Numbered from the stretch's first letter, positions 37,384-46,461 are shown. The stretch: 49,105 bases of DNA from Gammaproteobacteria bacterium (GCA_035279405.1 DATEHU010000052.1:1-49105), one strand, 5' to 3'. Translations and numbers: made by a program. The notes: generated by a model not told the origin, from the letters alone.

Positions 37384-38001
37384 CTAGAACGTCACGCGCA
37401 GGCCGACGTAAATCCCGTGCGGCATGACACCCAGGATAAGCGGCGTTTGCCGGTCGTGCGCATAGATGCCCCAGAGCGTGCCCACGGCCCAGCCGGCGAG
37501 CACATCGGTCTGCCAGTGGCCTTGCGTCTTCATGCGAGCCACCGCGTCGTAGGCGGGCAGGGCTTCCAACGCCCATACCCAAGGATGTTCCTGCTGGTAT
37601 TCGAGAATAAACGGGGTGACAAAGCTCGCCTGCAGAGCCACTTCGCCGCTCGGAAAGCTCTGGCCGCCCTTGAACCATTCGTTGGGATTGTCGGTCTGTG
37701 AAGGCCGCTCACGGCCGAAGGCGTATTTCATGCCTTGCACGGTGAGCGCAGTGAAGGCCGAAGAGTCAATGGATTGCCAGAAAGTTTTGCCGAGCTGATT
37801 CTGGCCGCCGAGCCAGAGCGCACCGCCCAGTTCCGTAAGGATCACGCCGTCTTCCAGCAGCAACTGGTTGTGCCTCGCCCAGATGCCTGAATTGTCGTAG
37901 GGCAGGCGGTGGTCTATGCCAAGCGGCCCGCCGGCGGCGTCGGCGTTGAATGCCAGGCTCGCAAAAATCAGAAGCAACAGGCCTGACAACAGTGACCGCA
38001 T
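37384..38001 (-). CDS. PAP2-like phosphatase with an altered catalytic motif
   Basis: A 205-residue exported protein (signal peptide ending near residue 22, NADAAGG). It has the three PAP2 motifs, but with a change: C1 is K-Y-A-F-G-R-E-R-P; C2 reads P-S-G-E120 where the family has P-S-G-H; C3 reads A-R-M-K-T-Q-G-H-W-Q-T-D with its Arg, His and Asp kept. The C2 His normally gives a proton to the leaving group, so activity may differ. The end (HGIYVGLRVTF) is a barrel-like strand with terminal Phe, suggesting outer-membrane association. The start ATG overlaps the kinase stop (TGATG), so it is translated with the two-component system. Confidence 0.85.
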   Translation of the reverse strand: MRSLLSGLLLLIFASLAFNADAAGGPLGIDHRLPYDNSGIWARHNQLLLEDGVILTELGGALWLGGQNQLGKTFWQSIDSSAFTALTVQGMKYAFGRERPSQTDNPNEWFKGGQSFPSGEVALQASFVTPFILEYQQEHPWVWALEALPAYDAVARMKTQGHWQTDVLAGWAVGTLWGIYAHDRQTPLILGVMPHGIYVGLRVTF

Positions 38002-39419
38002 CAACCCGCCTGTCCCTGGAAAATCAGACTGACACGCAGTCCGGGTTGATTATCTTCCATTTTGAGCATAGCACCGTGGTGTTCAGCTACGGCTTTCACC
38101 AGCGACAAACCGAGTCCGTTGCCGGGCTGACTGCGGCTGGCGTCGAGGCGCACGAAACGCTGCAGGGCTTTCTCGCGTAATTCTGGCGGGATGCCTGGCC
38201 CGGTATCCATAATTGTGATCACAGGTTGGGTAGTGTTTGTCGCAAGACTGAGCGTGATACGTCCATCAGCCGGTGTGTACTTGATGGCGTTGTCCAGCAG
38301 GTTGCCGATGGCCTGGGCAATCAGTTGACGGTTGCCTTGCACTGACTCGGCACTGCTGATATCCGTGGTAAAGCGCAGATGTTTTTCTTCAGCCAGCGGT
38401 TCGTACAGCTCGGCGGCGTCACGACACACCGCCGTCAGATCCACGTCGTTCCAGTCGCGGCGCGTGCCGGATTCGATTTGGGCGATGCTGAGAATCGCAT
38501 TCAGAGTAGCGACGATAGTGTCGGTTTCCTCGATGGCTTTTTGCAGTGCTTCTTTTTGTCGCCCCAGATCATTGCCCTTCATCAATGCCATTTCCGCGCG
38601 GCCACGCAGGCGGGTGAGCGGGCTGCGCAAATCGTGCGCCACATTTTCGGTCACCTCGCGAGTGCTTTTCATGAGCTGCTCGATACGCTCTAGCATGGCG
38701 TTGAGTTTGGCAGCGAGTGCGTCGAATTCATCCTCGCCGTGCTCCTCGGGAATGCGCTGCGACAGATCTCCGGCCATGATGGTGTCGGCGGTGCGTGTCA
38801 CGTTCTGCAAACGCCGCAGAACTCCGCGGCCAACCAGCACTCCACCCAGCATGCCAACGATTAGCACCAAAATGACTGCTGCAACCGTGAGCGCGAGTAT
38901 GGTGTTGCGCAGCTCGGTCAACTCATCCAGTGACTGGCCCACTAGCAGGTGATAGCCGCCGGGCAGCGCGAGCGCCACGGCGCGCATTCCAAAGTGGTGA
39001 TGTTCGGCGTCAAGTTCAAGCTGGTTCGCGGGCGCGCGTAGCCGCAAGGTGGCCCAGACTTCGTTCCGAGTGGCGATCCTTTTCGGCCAATATGACAACG
39101 AACCTGCAAGAGGCCGAAAGTTTGCGTCAGTCAACAAATACTGGCGCGGACCGGCGTCGCCGGTGTCGCTGGCGGCGAGACCCTTGGTACTGCTGAGCGC
39201 GGCAATGGTTTCGCGCAGGCCGGCGATGCCTTTGAGTGCGTACAGCCGTGTGAGCGCGGTGCTTTCGGCGCGCAGGCCGGCGTCAATCTGGGTGTTGAGT
39301 TGCGAGATCGTGACCCAGTAGATGATGGCGAAGCACACCACGGTGAGTAGACACACGAAGCCGGTATAGCGCAGCGCCAGACGGAAGACGGTGGTATGGG
39401 CCAGTCGAATCCGATTCAC
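38001..39419 (-). CDS. Two-component sensor histidine kinase
   Basis: A 472-residue inner-membrane kinase. Two membrane segments (about 16-36 and 170-195) flank a periplasmic sensor region of about 130 residues. A HAMP domain follows (RRLQNVTRTADTIMAGDLSQRI). The dimerisation helix carries the phosphorylated His262 in VAHDLRSPLTRL, and the ATPase domain has the N-box LLDNAIKYTP, DTGPGIPP and GLGLSLVKAV. It starts with GTG, overlapping the regulator stop (GTGA), and its own stop overlaps the phosphatase start. The layout resembles metal- and antibiotic-responsive kinases next to RND pumps, but the signal is unknown. Confidence 0.93.
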   Translation of the reverse strand: MNRIRLAHTTVFRLALRYTGFVCLLTVVCFAIIYWVTISQLNTQIDAGLRAESTALTRLYALKGIAGLRETIAALSSTKGLAASDTGDAGPRQYLLTDANFRPLAGSLSYWPKRIATRNEVWATLRLRAPANQLELDAEHHHFGMRAVALALPGGYHLLVGQSLDELTELRNTILALTVAAVILVLIVGMLGGVLVGRGVLRRLQNVTRTADTIMAGDLSQRIPEEHGEDEFDALAAKLNAMLERIEQLMKSTREVTENVAHDLRSPLTRLRGRAEMALMKGNDLGRQKEALQKAIEETDTIVATLNAILSIAQIESGTRRDWNDVDLTAVCRDAAELYEPLAEEKHLRFTTDISSAESVQGNRQLIAQAIGNLLDNAIKYTPADGRITLSLATNTTQPVITIMDTGPGIPPELREKALQRFVRLDASRSQPGNGLGLSLVKAVAEHHGAMLKMEDNQPGLRVSLIFQGQAG

Positions 39420-40096
39420 GGCGTCGGGGCGTGCAGGCAGTAACCGGTGCCACGCACCGTGTGGATCAGCGGCTGCGCGGAATGCTTGTCTATTTTGGTG
39501 CGCAGCCGGCTCATGTGCACATCAATCACGTTGGTCTGCGGATCGAAGTGATAGCCCCAGACCTGTTCCAGCAGCATGGCACGCGTCAGCGTTTGACCGG
39601 CGTGCAGCATCAGGTACTCGAGCAGGCGGAATTCGCGCGCCTGCAGATCTACGTGCTGGCCGGCACGCGTGACGTTGCGCGTGAGCCGGTTCATTTCAAG
39701 ATCCGCGACCCTGAGCCGCATCTCGCCGGCCGGGGCACTGCGGCGTCGCACGATGGCTTCAATCCTAGCCAGCAATTCGGCAAACGCAAACGGCTTGGCG
39801 AGATAGTCATCACCACCGTTCTGCAGACCGGTAACCCGGTCGTCCACGTCCGCGAGCGCTGTCAGAAACAACACCGGTGTGCCGTTGCCTTCAGCGCGCA
39901 GTTTCCTGACCAGGCTCAAGCCATCCAGGCCCGGCAGCATGCGATCCACGATCAGCGCGTCGTAACTGGATGTTTGCGCGCGCTTCAGGCCGTCCGGACC
40001 GGTGGCCGCGTGTTCCACCACGTAGCTGCTTTCCTGCAAACCCTTCACCAGATAGGCGGCGGTTTCCAGATCGTCTTCGATAACCAGTAGGCGCAT
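39416..40096 (-). CDS. OmpR/PhoB-family response regulator
   Basis: A 226-residue DNA-binding regulator. The receiver domain has the acidic pair Asp8-Asp9, phosphoacceptor Asp51 (LIVDRMLPG), the T/L-T-A block and the DDYLAKPF lysine. The C-terminal winged helix (about 130-222) contains LQAREFRLLEYLMLHAGQTLTRAMLLEQVW and the wing VRGTGYCL. The ATG at 40096 was chosen since it gives MRLLVIEDD; a longer in-frame frame upstream crosses the intergenic region. It is divergent from the efflux operon and overlaps the kinase gene by four bases, so it probably controls the pump. Confidence 0.94.
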   Translation of the reverse strand: MRLLVIEDDLETAAYLVKGLQESSYVVEHAATGPDGLKRAQTSSYDALIVDRMLPGLDGLSLVRKLRAEGNGTPVLFLTALADVDDRVTGLQNGGDDYLAKPFAFAELLARIEAIVRRRSAPAGEMRLRVADLEMNRLTRNVTRAGQHVDLQAREFRLLEYLMLHAGQTLTRAMLLEQVWGYHFDPQTNVIDVHMSRLRTKIDKHSAQPLIHTVRGTGYCLHAPTP

Positions 40097-40148
40097 GCAC
40101 ACAGCATAGGGCAAATCAGCGTCCATCAGCCACCCGGACAACCACAAG

Positions 40149-40164
40149 ATTAACAAGTGTTAAT
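40149..40164. promoter_or_regulatory. Palindromic operator candidate between regulator and efflux operon
   Basis: A perfect inverted repeat, ATTAACA-AG-TGTTAAT, with 7-bp arms and a 2-bp centre, lies in the 150-bp divergent gap, about 53 nt from the regulator start and 83 nt from the efflux start. It is well placed to control both directions. OmpR-type regulators more often use direct repeats, so another repressor is also possible. Confidence 0.6.
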
Positions 40165-40246
40165 TTCCAAACCGGCCTGGCGCCTGCCAGTAAAACTTAA
40201 AATGGCGTCGCCCGCCCGGTTGGCGGAATGACATCCTTGGACGCCG

Positions 40247-41632
40247 ATGATTCGCTGGCCTGAAAACCGGTTGGGGTTTGTATGTGTGCTGTCAGCCTGT
40301 CTAGGGGGATGCGCCCTGTATCACGCCCGGCCCCTTCCGCAACGACCTGATTTGACAGCCCGACTTGAGCCGCTGCGAGTGGACGTGAGCAGGATTCATC
40401 TTCCGGGCCTCAAGCCGCATCCATTTGATCCGTCGAGAGGACTCGATGCCACGGATGTGGCGATTCTGGCGGTGGTGAACAATCCGGCGCTCAAGACCGC
40501 GCGCGCCCAGGCACAGGCCGGCGAAGCGCAGGCGTTCGTGGCCGGAATGTTGCCGGGGCCGCAGCTCAGCTACAGCCTGGATCATCCTACCCATCAGCCA
40601 CCGCAGTACACCAATGCCCACAGTGCGGGGCTGGCCTACGACATCACGGCATTGGTGACGCATCCTGCTGCCGAGTCCGCAGTCCGGGCGACTGCGAAAC
40701 AAATTGATCTCAATCTTTTGTGGCAGGAATGGCAGGTGGCCCAGCAGGCGCAGCTGCTGTATGTGGATTGCCTGAACAACAGCCGCAAGCTGGGTTTGCT
40801 TACGAAGCTGCGCGACAACATGGAAAGCCGCTATCAGGCAGAGCAGCGCGCTTATGCGGCCGGCGATCTGGCGCTGGCGGATCTGGGGCTGGGACTTGCC
40901 GCCTTGCAGAACGTACAAACTCTCGCGAGTACTACGGCCACGGCGCGCAACGCCGGCTGCCGCTCCCTGAATGAAATTTTGGGCCTGCAGCCGGATGTGG
41001 TGCTTAATTTGATGCCGGATAACGACCCCCTACCTACGCCTACCGCAGCGGTACTGCAACAGGATCTGGCAGAACTATCGCAACGGCGTCCCGATCTAGT
41101 GGCACTGCGATACGGTTACAAAAGCCAGGACGAAGAAGTGTGGCGTGCGGTGCTGGCGCAGTTTCCGGGCATCAGCTTCGGCATCAACCGCGCCCAGGAC
41201 ACCAGCGACGTGCATACCACGGGTTTCAGCGTAAGCATCAACTTCCCCTTCCTGAGTGGCGGCGCGGCGGCGGTGCACGCCGCCGAAGCCACCCGCGATG
41301 CGCTCTGGCAACAATACCAGCAGCGGCTGGACGCAGCGGTGAGCGAGGTACATCTCATCCATGCCGATCTCGGCGTGCTGGACCGGGAGCTTGCGCAAGC
41401 TGGTGCCAGCTCGGTGGATACACAGCAAATGCTGATCGGCGCGCGCAATGCCTATGAGCGCGGCGACCTTACGGCGCCGGCCTATTACGACATCAGCATT
41501 GCGATTCAGAATCGCAAGCTTGCCAACATGGACATCCAAGCCCAGCGGCAGCAACTGCGGATTGCCCTGGAAACCTTGCTGGGCCTGCCGGCTGAGGATC
41601 TTCAACACCCGGTAAATGAGAAGCAGCCATGA
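40247..41632 (+). CDS. Outer-membrane efflux channel, TolC/OprM family lipoprotein
   Basis: A 461-residue outer-membrane channel of a tripartite efflux pump. The lipobox L-G-G-C (Cys22) makes it a lipoprotein. Two OEP repeats follow, rich in Ala/Gln/Leu helices that form the periplasmic tunnel; for example LAILAVVNNPALKTARAQAQAGEAQAF is the usual start of the first. It resembles CusC/OprM-type channels. Its stop overlaps the adaptor start by four bases (ATGA). Confidence 0.9.
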   Translation: MIRWPENRLGFVCVLSACLGGCALYHARPLPQRPDLTARLEPLRVDVSRIHLPGLKPHPFDPSRGLDATDVAILAVVNNPALKTARAQAQAGEAQAFVAGMLPGPQLSYSLDHPTHQPPQYTNAHSAGLAYDITALVTHPAAESAVRATAKQIDLNLLWQEWQVAQQAQLLYVDCLNNSRKLGLLTKLRDNMESRYQAEQRAYAAGDLALADLGLGLAALQNVQTLASTTATARNAGCRSLNEILGLQPDVVLNLMPDNDPLPTPTAAVLQQDLAELSQRRPDLVALRYGYKSQDEEVWRAVLAQFPGISFGINRAQDTSDVHTTGFSVSINFPFLSGGAAAVHAAEATRDALWQQYQQRLDAAVSEVHLIHADLGVLDRELAQAGASSVDTQQMLIGARNAYERGDLTAPAYYDISIAIQNRKLANMDIQAQRQQLRIALETLLGLPAEDLQHPVNEKQP

Positions 41633-42669
41633 AACGTCCGTATCTATGCCTGTGTGTAATCGCCCTGGCTGTCGCATCGCTGGCGGATGCGGCCACGGCA
41701 GCCGGTGGCCCGGCAGTCAGTGCGCTGGTACAGACCGCGGCAGTGACCAGGCGCAGCGTGGCGGAGAGTATGCCGGTGTACGGCATAGTGGTACCCGAGC
41801 CGCGGGAAATTCTTACATTGGCCGCGCCACGGGAAAGCATCATTGCCGGGGTGGCGGTGAACAGCGGTGAGCGCGTGCACAAAGGACAGGTGCTGGTCAC
41901 ACTTTTGCCCACGCCCGCGAGCCGCATGGTCTTCGTGCAGGCAAAGTCGACGGAGCACGACGCTGCCACGGTGCTCACCCATACTCGCGCCTTATATAAG
42001 GAGCATCTGGCCACTCGCGACCAGGTGACCGCGGCAGAAAAGGCTCTCACCGATGCCCAGGCCGCGCTGGCCGCGGCGGAACAGGCGGGCGGTGGCGGTG
42101 CATTGCGCTTGCGCGCACCCGGGGACGCAGTGGTGACTGGCGTGACGGTGACTACCGGAGAGCGTGTGGCCGCCAACACCACTTTGCTCGTGCTGGCCAT
42201 ACGGGGCGGTCAGCAGGTACGGCTCGGTGTGGCTCCGGAACAGGCGGGCGCCGTACATGTCGGCCTGCCCGTGACGGTGACTTCGGTATTCGACACGCAG
42301 GTCACAGCCAGAGGAAAAATCACCGGCGTCGGCGGCATGCTGGATTCCGGCACCGGTCTGGTGGATGTGTTCGTACCGTTGCCGCGAACGGCTCAGGGTT
42401 TCCTGCCCGGCGCAGCCGTGCACGGAGTAATCATCCTGCAGGACAATCGCAGTCTGGCGGTGCCACGCTCCGCGGTGTTGCGGGACGGGCAGGGCGCTTA
42501 CGTATTCATCGTCAGGAATCACATGGCGCATCGCGTCAACGTCAAGACGGGCGCCGACGACGGCACCTGGATAGCGGTCAGCGGCGACCTCAAGGCCGGT
42601 GACCAAGTGGTCACACTCGGCAATTACGAACTCACCGACGGTATGGCGATTCGGGAGCCGGCGCCTTGA
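41629..42669 (+). CDS. RND efflux periplasmic adaptor (membrane fusion protein)
   Basis: A 346-residue adaptor linking the RND pump to the outer-membrane channel. A signal peptide (ending DAATAAGG) is followed by the lipoyl/hairpin region (about 60-150). The first lipoyl half is at ESIIAGVAVNSGERVHKGQVLVTL and the second at APGDAVVTGVTVTTGERVAANTTLL. Beta-barrel and membrane-proximal domains follow to the end. The coiled coil between the lipoyl halves is short. Overlaps at both ends (ATGA, TTGA) show translational coupling with the flanking pump genes. Confidence 0.9.
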   Translation: MKRPYLCLCVIALAVASLADAATAAGGPAVSALVQTAAVTRRSVAESMPVYGIVVPEPREILTLAAPRESIIAGVAVNSGERVHKGQVLVTLLPTPASRMVFVQAKSTEHDAATVLTHTRALYKEHLATRDQVTAAEKALTDAQAALAAAEQAGGGGALRLRAPGDAVVTGVTVTTGERVAANTTLLVLAIRGGQQVRLGVAPEQAGAVHVGLPVTVTSVFDTQVTARGKITGVGGMLDSGTGLVDVFVPLPRTAQGFLPGAAVHGVIILQDNRSLAVPRSAVLRDGQGAYVFIVRNHMAHRVNVKTGADDGTWIAVSGDLKAGDQVVTLGNYELTDGMAIREPAP

Positions 42670-45600
42670 ATTTTCAGGCGTTCCTGCAACGCCATCGCCG
42701 CTCGCTGGTATTCCTGGCGGCAGCCTTGGTCATCGGCGGGATATTTGCGGCCGTCAAACTGCCGGTTGCCATGCTGCCGGACGTGCAATCACCGCGCATC
42801 CTGGTGTTGCTGGACGCCGGCGATCGCCCCGCTTCACAGATGGAATTGCAGGTCACGCGCCCGGTGGAAATTGCGGTGCGCTCCATTCCCGGCGTGAAAT
42901 CGGTGCGCTCCATCACCAGCCGCGGCAGCGCCCAGATTTCAGTCAACTATGCCTGGGGGCAGAACATGTACCAGGCGCTGCTGGAAGTCGAAGCCAAGAT
43001 CAGCCTGATGTTGCCGGATCTGCCGGCGGATACGCGCTTCACGGTGGAGCGGCGTGATCCTACCGAATTCCCGGTCATCGCCTACAGCCTGACCTCGAAT
43101 ACCGTGAGCCTGGTGGAGTTGCGTGACCTCGGGCTTTACCAGTTGCGGCCGCTGTTGTCGCGTGTCAGCGGCGTGGCGCGCGTCGAGGTACAGGGCGGCC
43201 ATGAAGCGGAATACCACGTGGACGTGAATCCGGCGAAGCTGCGCGCTCTGCATCTGTCGCTGGCCGATGTGGTGAACGTGGTTTCCGCCGGAAATGTACT
43301 TACAGCTGTTGGACGGTTCGAGGATCACTACAAGCTCTATCTGCTGGTATCGGATACGCGCCTGCAGGACATCAATAAACTCAAGCAGGTGGTGCTGCGG
43401 CGCGGCGCCAATGGCATTGTCACCGTAGGCGACGTGGCCCAGGTGAGCCTGTCCACCGTACCCCAATGGATACGCATCACTGCGAACGGCACAAATGCGG
43501 TGCTGCTCAATATTTTTCAGCAGCCCGGCGCCAATACGGTGCAAATTGACCAAGGCGTCGAACAACTGCTGCAGACTTATAAGCAAAAACTCCCGCCGGA
43601 TGTGCACATCAGCAAATGGTACGACCAGAGCGGGTTGATTGTGGCTTCCACCCACAGCGTGCGCGACGCCATTCTGATTGGTGTGATCCTGGCGGCGCTG
43701 GTGCTGTTTATATTCCTGCGCAATTACAAGATCACCATCATCAGCATTCTGATCGTGCCCTCGGCGATTGCCATATCCATCCTGCTCCTCTATGTATTAG
43801 GGTTGAGCTTCAATATCATGACCTTGGGCGGCATCGCCGCGGCCGTGGGACTGGTGATTGATGACGTAGTGGTGATGTGCGAGCACATCGTACGCCGGCT
43901 GCGTGAGAAACGTGAACAGCCGCCTCACGAGCGCATCATGTGGGCGGCCCGGGAATTCACCCGGCCGCTCATGGGTTCCTCGGCGTCCACCATCATCATC
44001 TTCATACCGCTGGCGTTCCTGGGCGGCATCACCGGCGCATTCTTCAAATCCCTGTCCCTGACCATGGCCAGCACGCTGGTGTTTTCGTTTCTGCTGGCGT
44101 GGCTGGTGGTGCCGGTGCTGGCGGGCTGGTGGCTCAGGGACAAGGACGGCCAACCGGAGCATTTTGGCTGGCTGGCGCGCCATGCGCACCGTTTCTACTT
44201 CTGGCTCATACCGCATTTGCTGCGCCGGCCGGTATGGCTGCTGGCCGGCCTGATTCCGCTGGCTGCGTTAGGTATTCTCGGTTATCACTACGTGGGCACC
44301 GGCTTCCTGCCACGCATGGACCAGGGTGGCTTCACTTTCGACTACATCGCCCCGCCCGGCACCTCGCTGACGGAAACCGACCGCATGCTGCGTCAGGTGG
44401 AGCATATTTTGCAAACCAACCCCAATGTGGAAAGCTACTCACGGCGCACGGGCACGCAATTGGGTGGCGGCGTGACCGAAGCGAATTCCGGCGATATTTT
44501 CGTGAACCTCAAGCCCTTCCCGCGGGAGCCCATCGAGAAGGTCATGAGCGAGGTGCGCGACGCGGTCAACGCCCAGGTGCCGGGCCTGCGGATTGATCTG
44601 TCCCAACTGCTTGAGGACATGATCGGCGACATGACCTCGGTGCCGCAGCCGGTGGAGATCAAGCTGTTCAGTGACAATACTGACGAGATTTTGCAGCTTG
44701 CTCCCAGGGTGGCCGATGCCATCAGCAAGGTGCCGGGCATCGTGGACGTGAATGACGGGGTGGTGGATGCCGGCGATGCTCTGGATATCCATATAAACCT
44801 GGTCAAGGCCGGATTGCTGGGCCTGGATCCCGCCGGCATCACACAGCAACTGGATACCTATCTTCAGGGCACGGTGGCGGCGCAGGTGCAGCAGGGTGTG
44901 AAGTTCGTGGGCATCCGTGTGTGGACGCCGCCAACGTTGCGCTTGCGCACCGGCCAGCTTGGCGAAATACCGATCCGTGCGCCGGATGGCAAAGTGTTCC
45001 CTCTGTCTGAAGTGGCCACCGTTACCACCGTCACCGGCCAGCCGGAGATTGACCGGGACAATTTGAAGCGCCTGTTTGCGGTCACCGCGCGTATCAGCGG
45101 CCGCAGCCTCGGCACCACCATCAGTGATGTGAAGAAAGTCCTGGCTACACCCGGACTGATTCCGAAGGGAGTGGATGTGCAACTTGGCGGCCTCTACAAA
45201 CAGCAGCAGATTGCATTCCGGGGCCTGGCGATCGTGTTCGCCGCAGCCGTGGCGCTGATTTTCGCGTTGCTGCTGTTCCTGTATGAAGGCTTCCGGGTGG
45301 TGCTGTCCATCATGACTGCACCGCTCATGGCGGTGGGCATGGTGTTTTTTGCCCTGTGGATCGTCGGTATCGAACTCAACATCACCGCGATCATGGGCAT
45401 GACCATGATTGTCGGCATCGTCACCGAGGTGGCGATCTTCTATTTCTCGGAATTCATGGAACTGAAGCACGCGGAAAACTTTGAAAAAGCACTGGTGGAC
45501 GCGGGATTGAACCGCATGCGCGCCATCGCACTCACCACCCTGACCACCATCCTGGCTCTCTTGCCGCTGGCTTTGGACATCGGCCAGGGGGCCGCCATGC

Positions 45601-45755
45601 AGCAGCCGCTCGCGGTCGCGATCATCGCCGGCGAAGCGATACAACTGCCGCTGGTGCTGATCGTGATGCCGGTGATTTATTACCTGCTCATGGGTGGCCG
45701 CCGCCGTTTGCCAGGTGCGCCGCCGGGTCAACAGGGGTCAATGGAAATGACGTAA
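42666..45755 (+). CDS. RND efflux transporter, inner-membrane pump
   Basis: A 1029-residue proton-driven RND pump. Twelve membrane segments are arranged as 1+5+1+5 around two large periplasmic loops. Proton-relay aspartates Asp399 and Asp400 (GLVIDDVVVM) are present in TM4, as is the usual TM1 P-V-A-M-L-P-D start. Sequence features sit nearer the HAE-1 (organic compound) type than to the CzcA/CusA metal type, since I see no clear metal-pump signature; the substrate remains unknown. The start is TTG, overlapping the adaptor stop. Its last about 37 codons exist a second time downstream (46226-46337). Confidence 0.92.
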   Translation: MNFQAFLQRHRRSLVFLAAALVIGGIFAAVKLPVAMLPDVQSPRILVLLDAGDRPASQMELQVTRPVEIAVRSIPGVKSVRSITSRGSAQISVNYAWGQNMYQALLEVEAKISLMLPDLPADTRFTVERRDPTEFPVIAYSLTSNTVSLVELRDLGLYQLRPLLSRVSGVARVEVQGGHEAEYHVDVNPAKLRALHLSLADVVNVVSAGNVLTAVGRFEDHYKLYLLVSDTRLQDINKLKQVVLRRGANGIVTVGDVAQVSLSTVPQWIRITANGTNAVLLNIFQQPGANTVQIDQGVEQLLQTYKQKLPPDVHISKWYDQSGLIVASTHSVRDAILIGVILAALVLFIFLRNYKITIISILIVPSAIAISILLLYVLGLSFNIMTLGGIAAAVGLVIDDVVVMCEHIVRRLREKREQPPHERIMWAAREFTRPLMGSSASTIIIFIPLAFLGGITGAFFKSLSLTMASTLVFSFLLAWLVVPVLAGWWLRDKDGQPEHFGWLARHAHRFYFWLIPHLLRRPVWLLAGLIPLAALGILGYHYVGTGFLPRMDQGGFTFDYIAPPGTSLTETDRMLRQVEHILQTNPNVESYSRRTGTQLGGGVTEANSGDIFVNLKPFPREPIEKVMSEVRDAVNAQVPGLRIDLSQLLEDMIGDMTSVPQPVEIKLFSDNTDEILQLAPRVADAISKVPGIVDVNDGVVDAGDALDIHINLVKAGLLGLDPAGITQQLDTYLQGTVAAQVQQGVKFVGIRVWTPPTLRLRTGQLGEIPIRAPDGKVFPLSEVATVTTVTGQPEIDRDNLKRLFAVTARISGRSLGTTISDVKKVLATPGLIPKGVDVQLGGLYKQQQIAFRGLAIVFAAAVALIFALLLFLYEGFRVVLSIMTAPLMAVGMVFFALWIVGIELNITAIMGMTMIVGIVTEVAIFYFSEFMELKHAENFEKALVDAGLNRMRAIALTTLTTILALLPLALDIGQGAAMQQPLAVAIIAGEAIQLPLVLIVMPVIYYLLMGGRRRLPGAPPGQQGSMEMT

Positions 45756-46268
45756 ATGTTCCGTGCTGCATCCCTCGCAAGGAATCTGCATCGTCTCTTC
45801 TGGGTAACCGTCGTCGTTCACGGTCTGGACGGATTGCTGGAGATCATCGGGGCGAGTCTCATGCTGGTGGCAAGTCACGTGGATCTGGTCAATTTAGCCG
45901 TGTATCTCACGGCCCCGGAATTGGCGGAAGATCCGGATGATCTGGTTGCCAATTATTTGCGCCACGCCGTGATCCACTTGTCGGCAAATACCAAATCATT
46001 TGTCACGGTGTATCTCCTGTTCCATGGCTTGGTCAAGCTGTCGCTGATGATCGGAATAGTGCGCGGGAAGCTGTGGGCCTATCCGACTGCGTGTGGTCTT
46101 ATAGGGCTGTTTGTCTGTTATCAGGCCTACCGCATAAGCCACACCCACTCAGTAGCCCTTCTGGTCTTCATGCTTATAGAGATGCTGACGCTGTATCTGA
46201 TATGGCGCGAATACCGGCTGCGCATCCGCCATGCCGCAGCCGCTGGCGGTCGCGATCATCGCCGGTGA
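45756..46268 (+). CDS. DUF2127 family membrane protein with a replaced C-terminus
   Basis: A 170-residue protein with about four membrane segments and the DUF2127 pattern: LLFHGLVKLSLMIGIVRGKLWAYP (about 87-110), FVCYQAYRISHTHS and LTLYLIWREYR. Function unknown. The ATG follows the RND stop with no gap. The normal family end appears to be WREYRLR; the last dozen codons (HAAAAGGRDHRR) are an out-of-frame reading of a duplicated RND gene tail, so the natural C-terminus was probably lost or replaced when the segment arrived. Confidence 0.85.
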   Translation: MFRAASLARNLHRLFWVTVVVHGLDGLLEIIGASLMLVASHVDLVNLAVYLTAPELAEDPDDLVANYLRHAVIHLSANTKSFVTVYLLFHGLVKLSLMIGIVRGKLWAYPTACGLIGLFVCYQAYRISHTHSVALLVFMLIEMLTLYLIWREYRLRIRHAAAAGGRDHRR

Positions 46269-46353
46269 AGCGGTGCAACTGCCGCTGGTGCTGATCGTGA
46301 TGCCGGTGATCTACTTTCTGCTGATGCGCGGCCGGCAGCCGCAGGCGGTATAA
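46226..46353 (+). pseudogene. Remnant of an RND pump gene 3' end
   Basis: Bases 46226-46337 match 45592-45703, the end of the RND gene, with about 12 differences in some 110 positions, all at an offset of 634. In the RND frame from 46231 it reads MPQPLAVAIIAGEAVQLPLV and continues to GRQPQAV and TAA at 46351-46353. Most differences are silent or conservative, as in a tail that evolved as a coding sequence, not a fresh copy. It overlaps the last codons of the DUF2127 gene in another frame. No start or 5' part is present. Confidence 0.85.
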
Positions 46354-46357
46354 ATTC

Positions 46358-46434
46358 TTGTGGGAGCGGCCGGCGGACCTATGGGTCCACGCCGCGATTC
46401 CGAATCATCGTGACAGAGACCGTCGCTCCCACAA
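46358..46434. repeat. Paired REP (BIME-like) inverted repeat
   Basis: TTGTGGGAGCG (46358-46368) and its exact inverse CGCTCCCACAA (46424-46434) bracket an inner hairpin GGACC/GGTCC and GCGGC/GCCGC. The arms belong to the GTGGGAGCGGC...GCCGCGA family; the unit at 32101-32130 is a close relative. It sits between the efflux operon and the convergent BNR gene and may serve as a transcript end for both. Confidence 0.8.
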
Positions 46435-46461
46435 TTTTGCCGCCCACAATGCACAAGGCAG

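Noticed and set aside
46231-46353. The RND tail copy as a separate small membrane protein gene
   Set aside because: No ribosome site, and it matches the pump's last 40 residues; a remnant explains it better.
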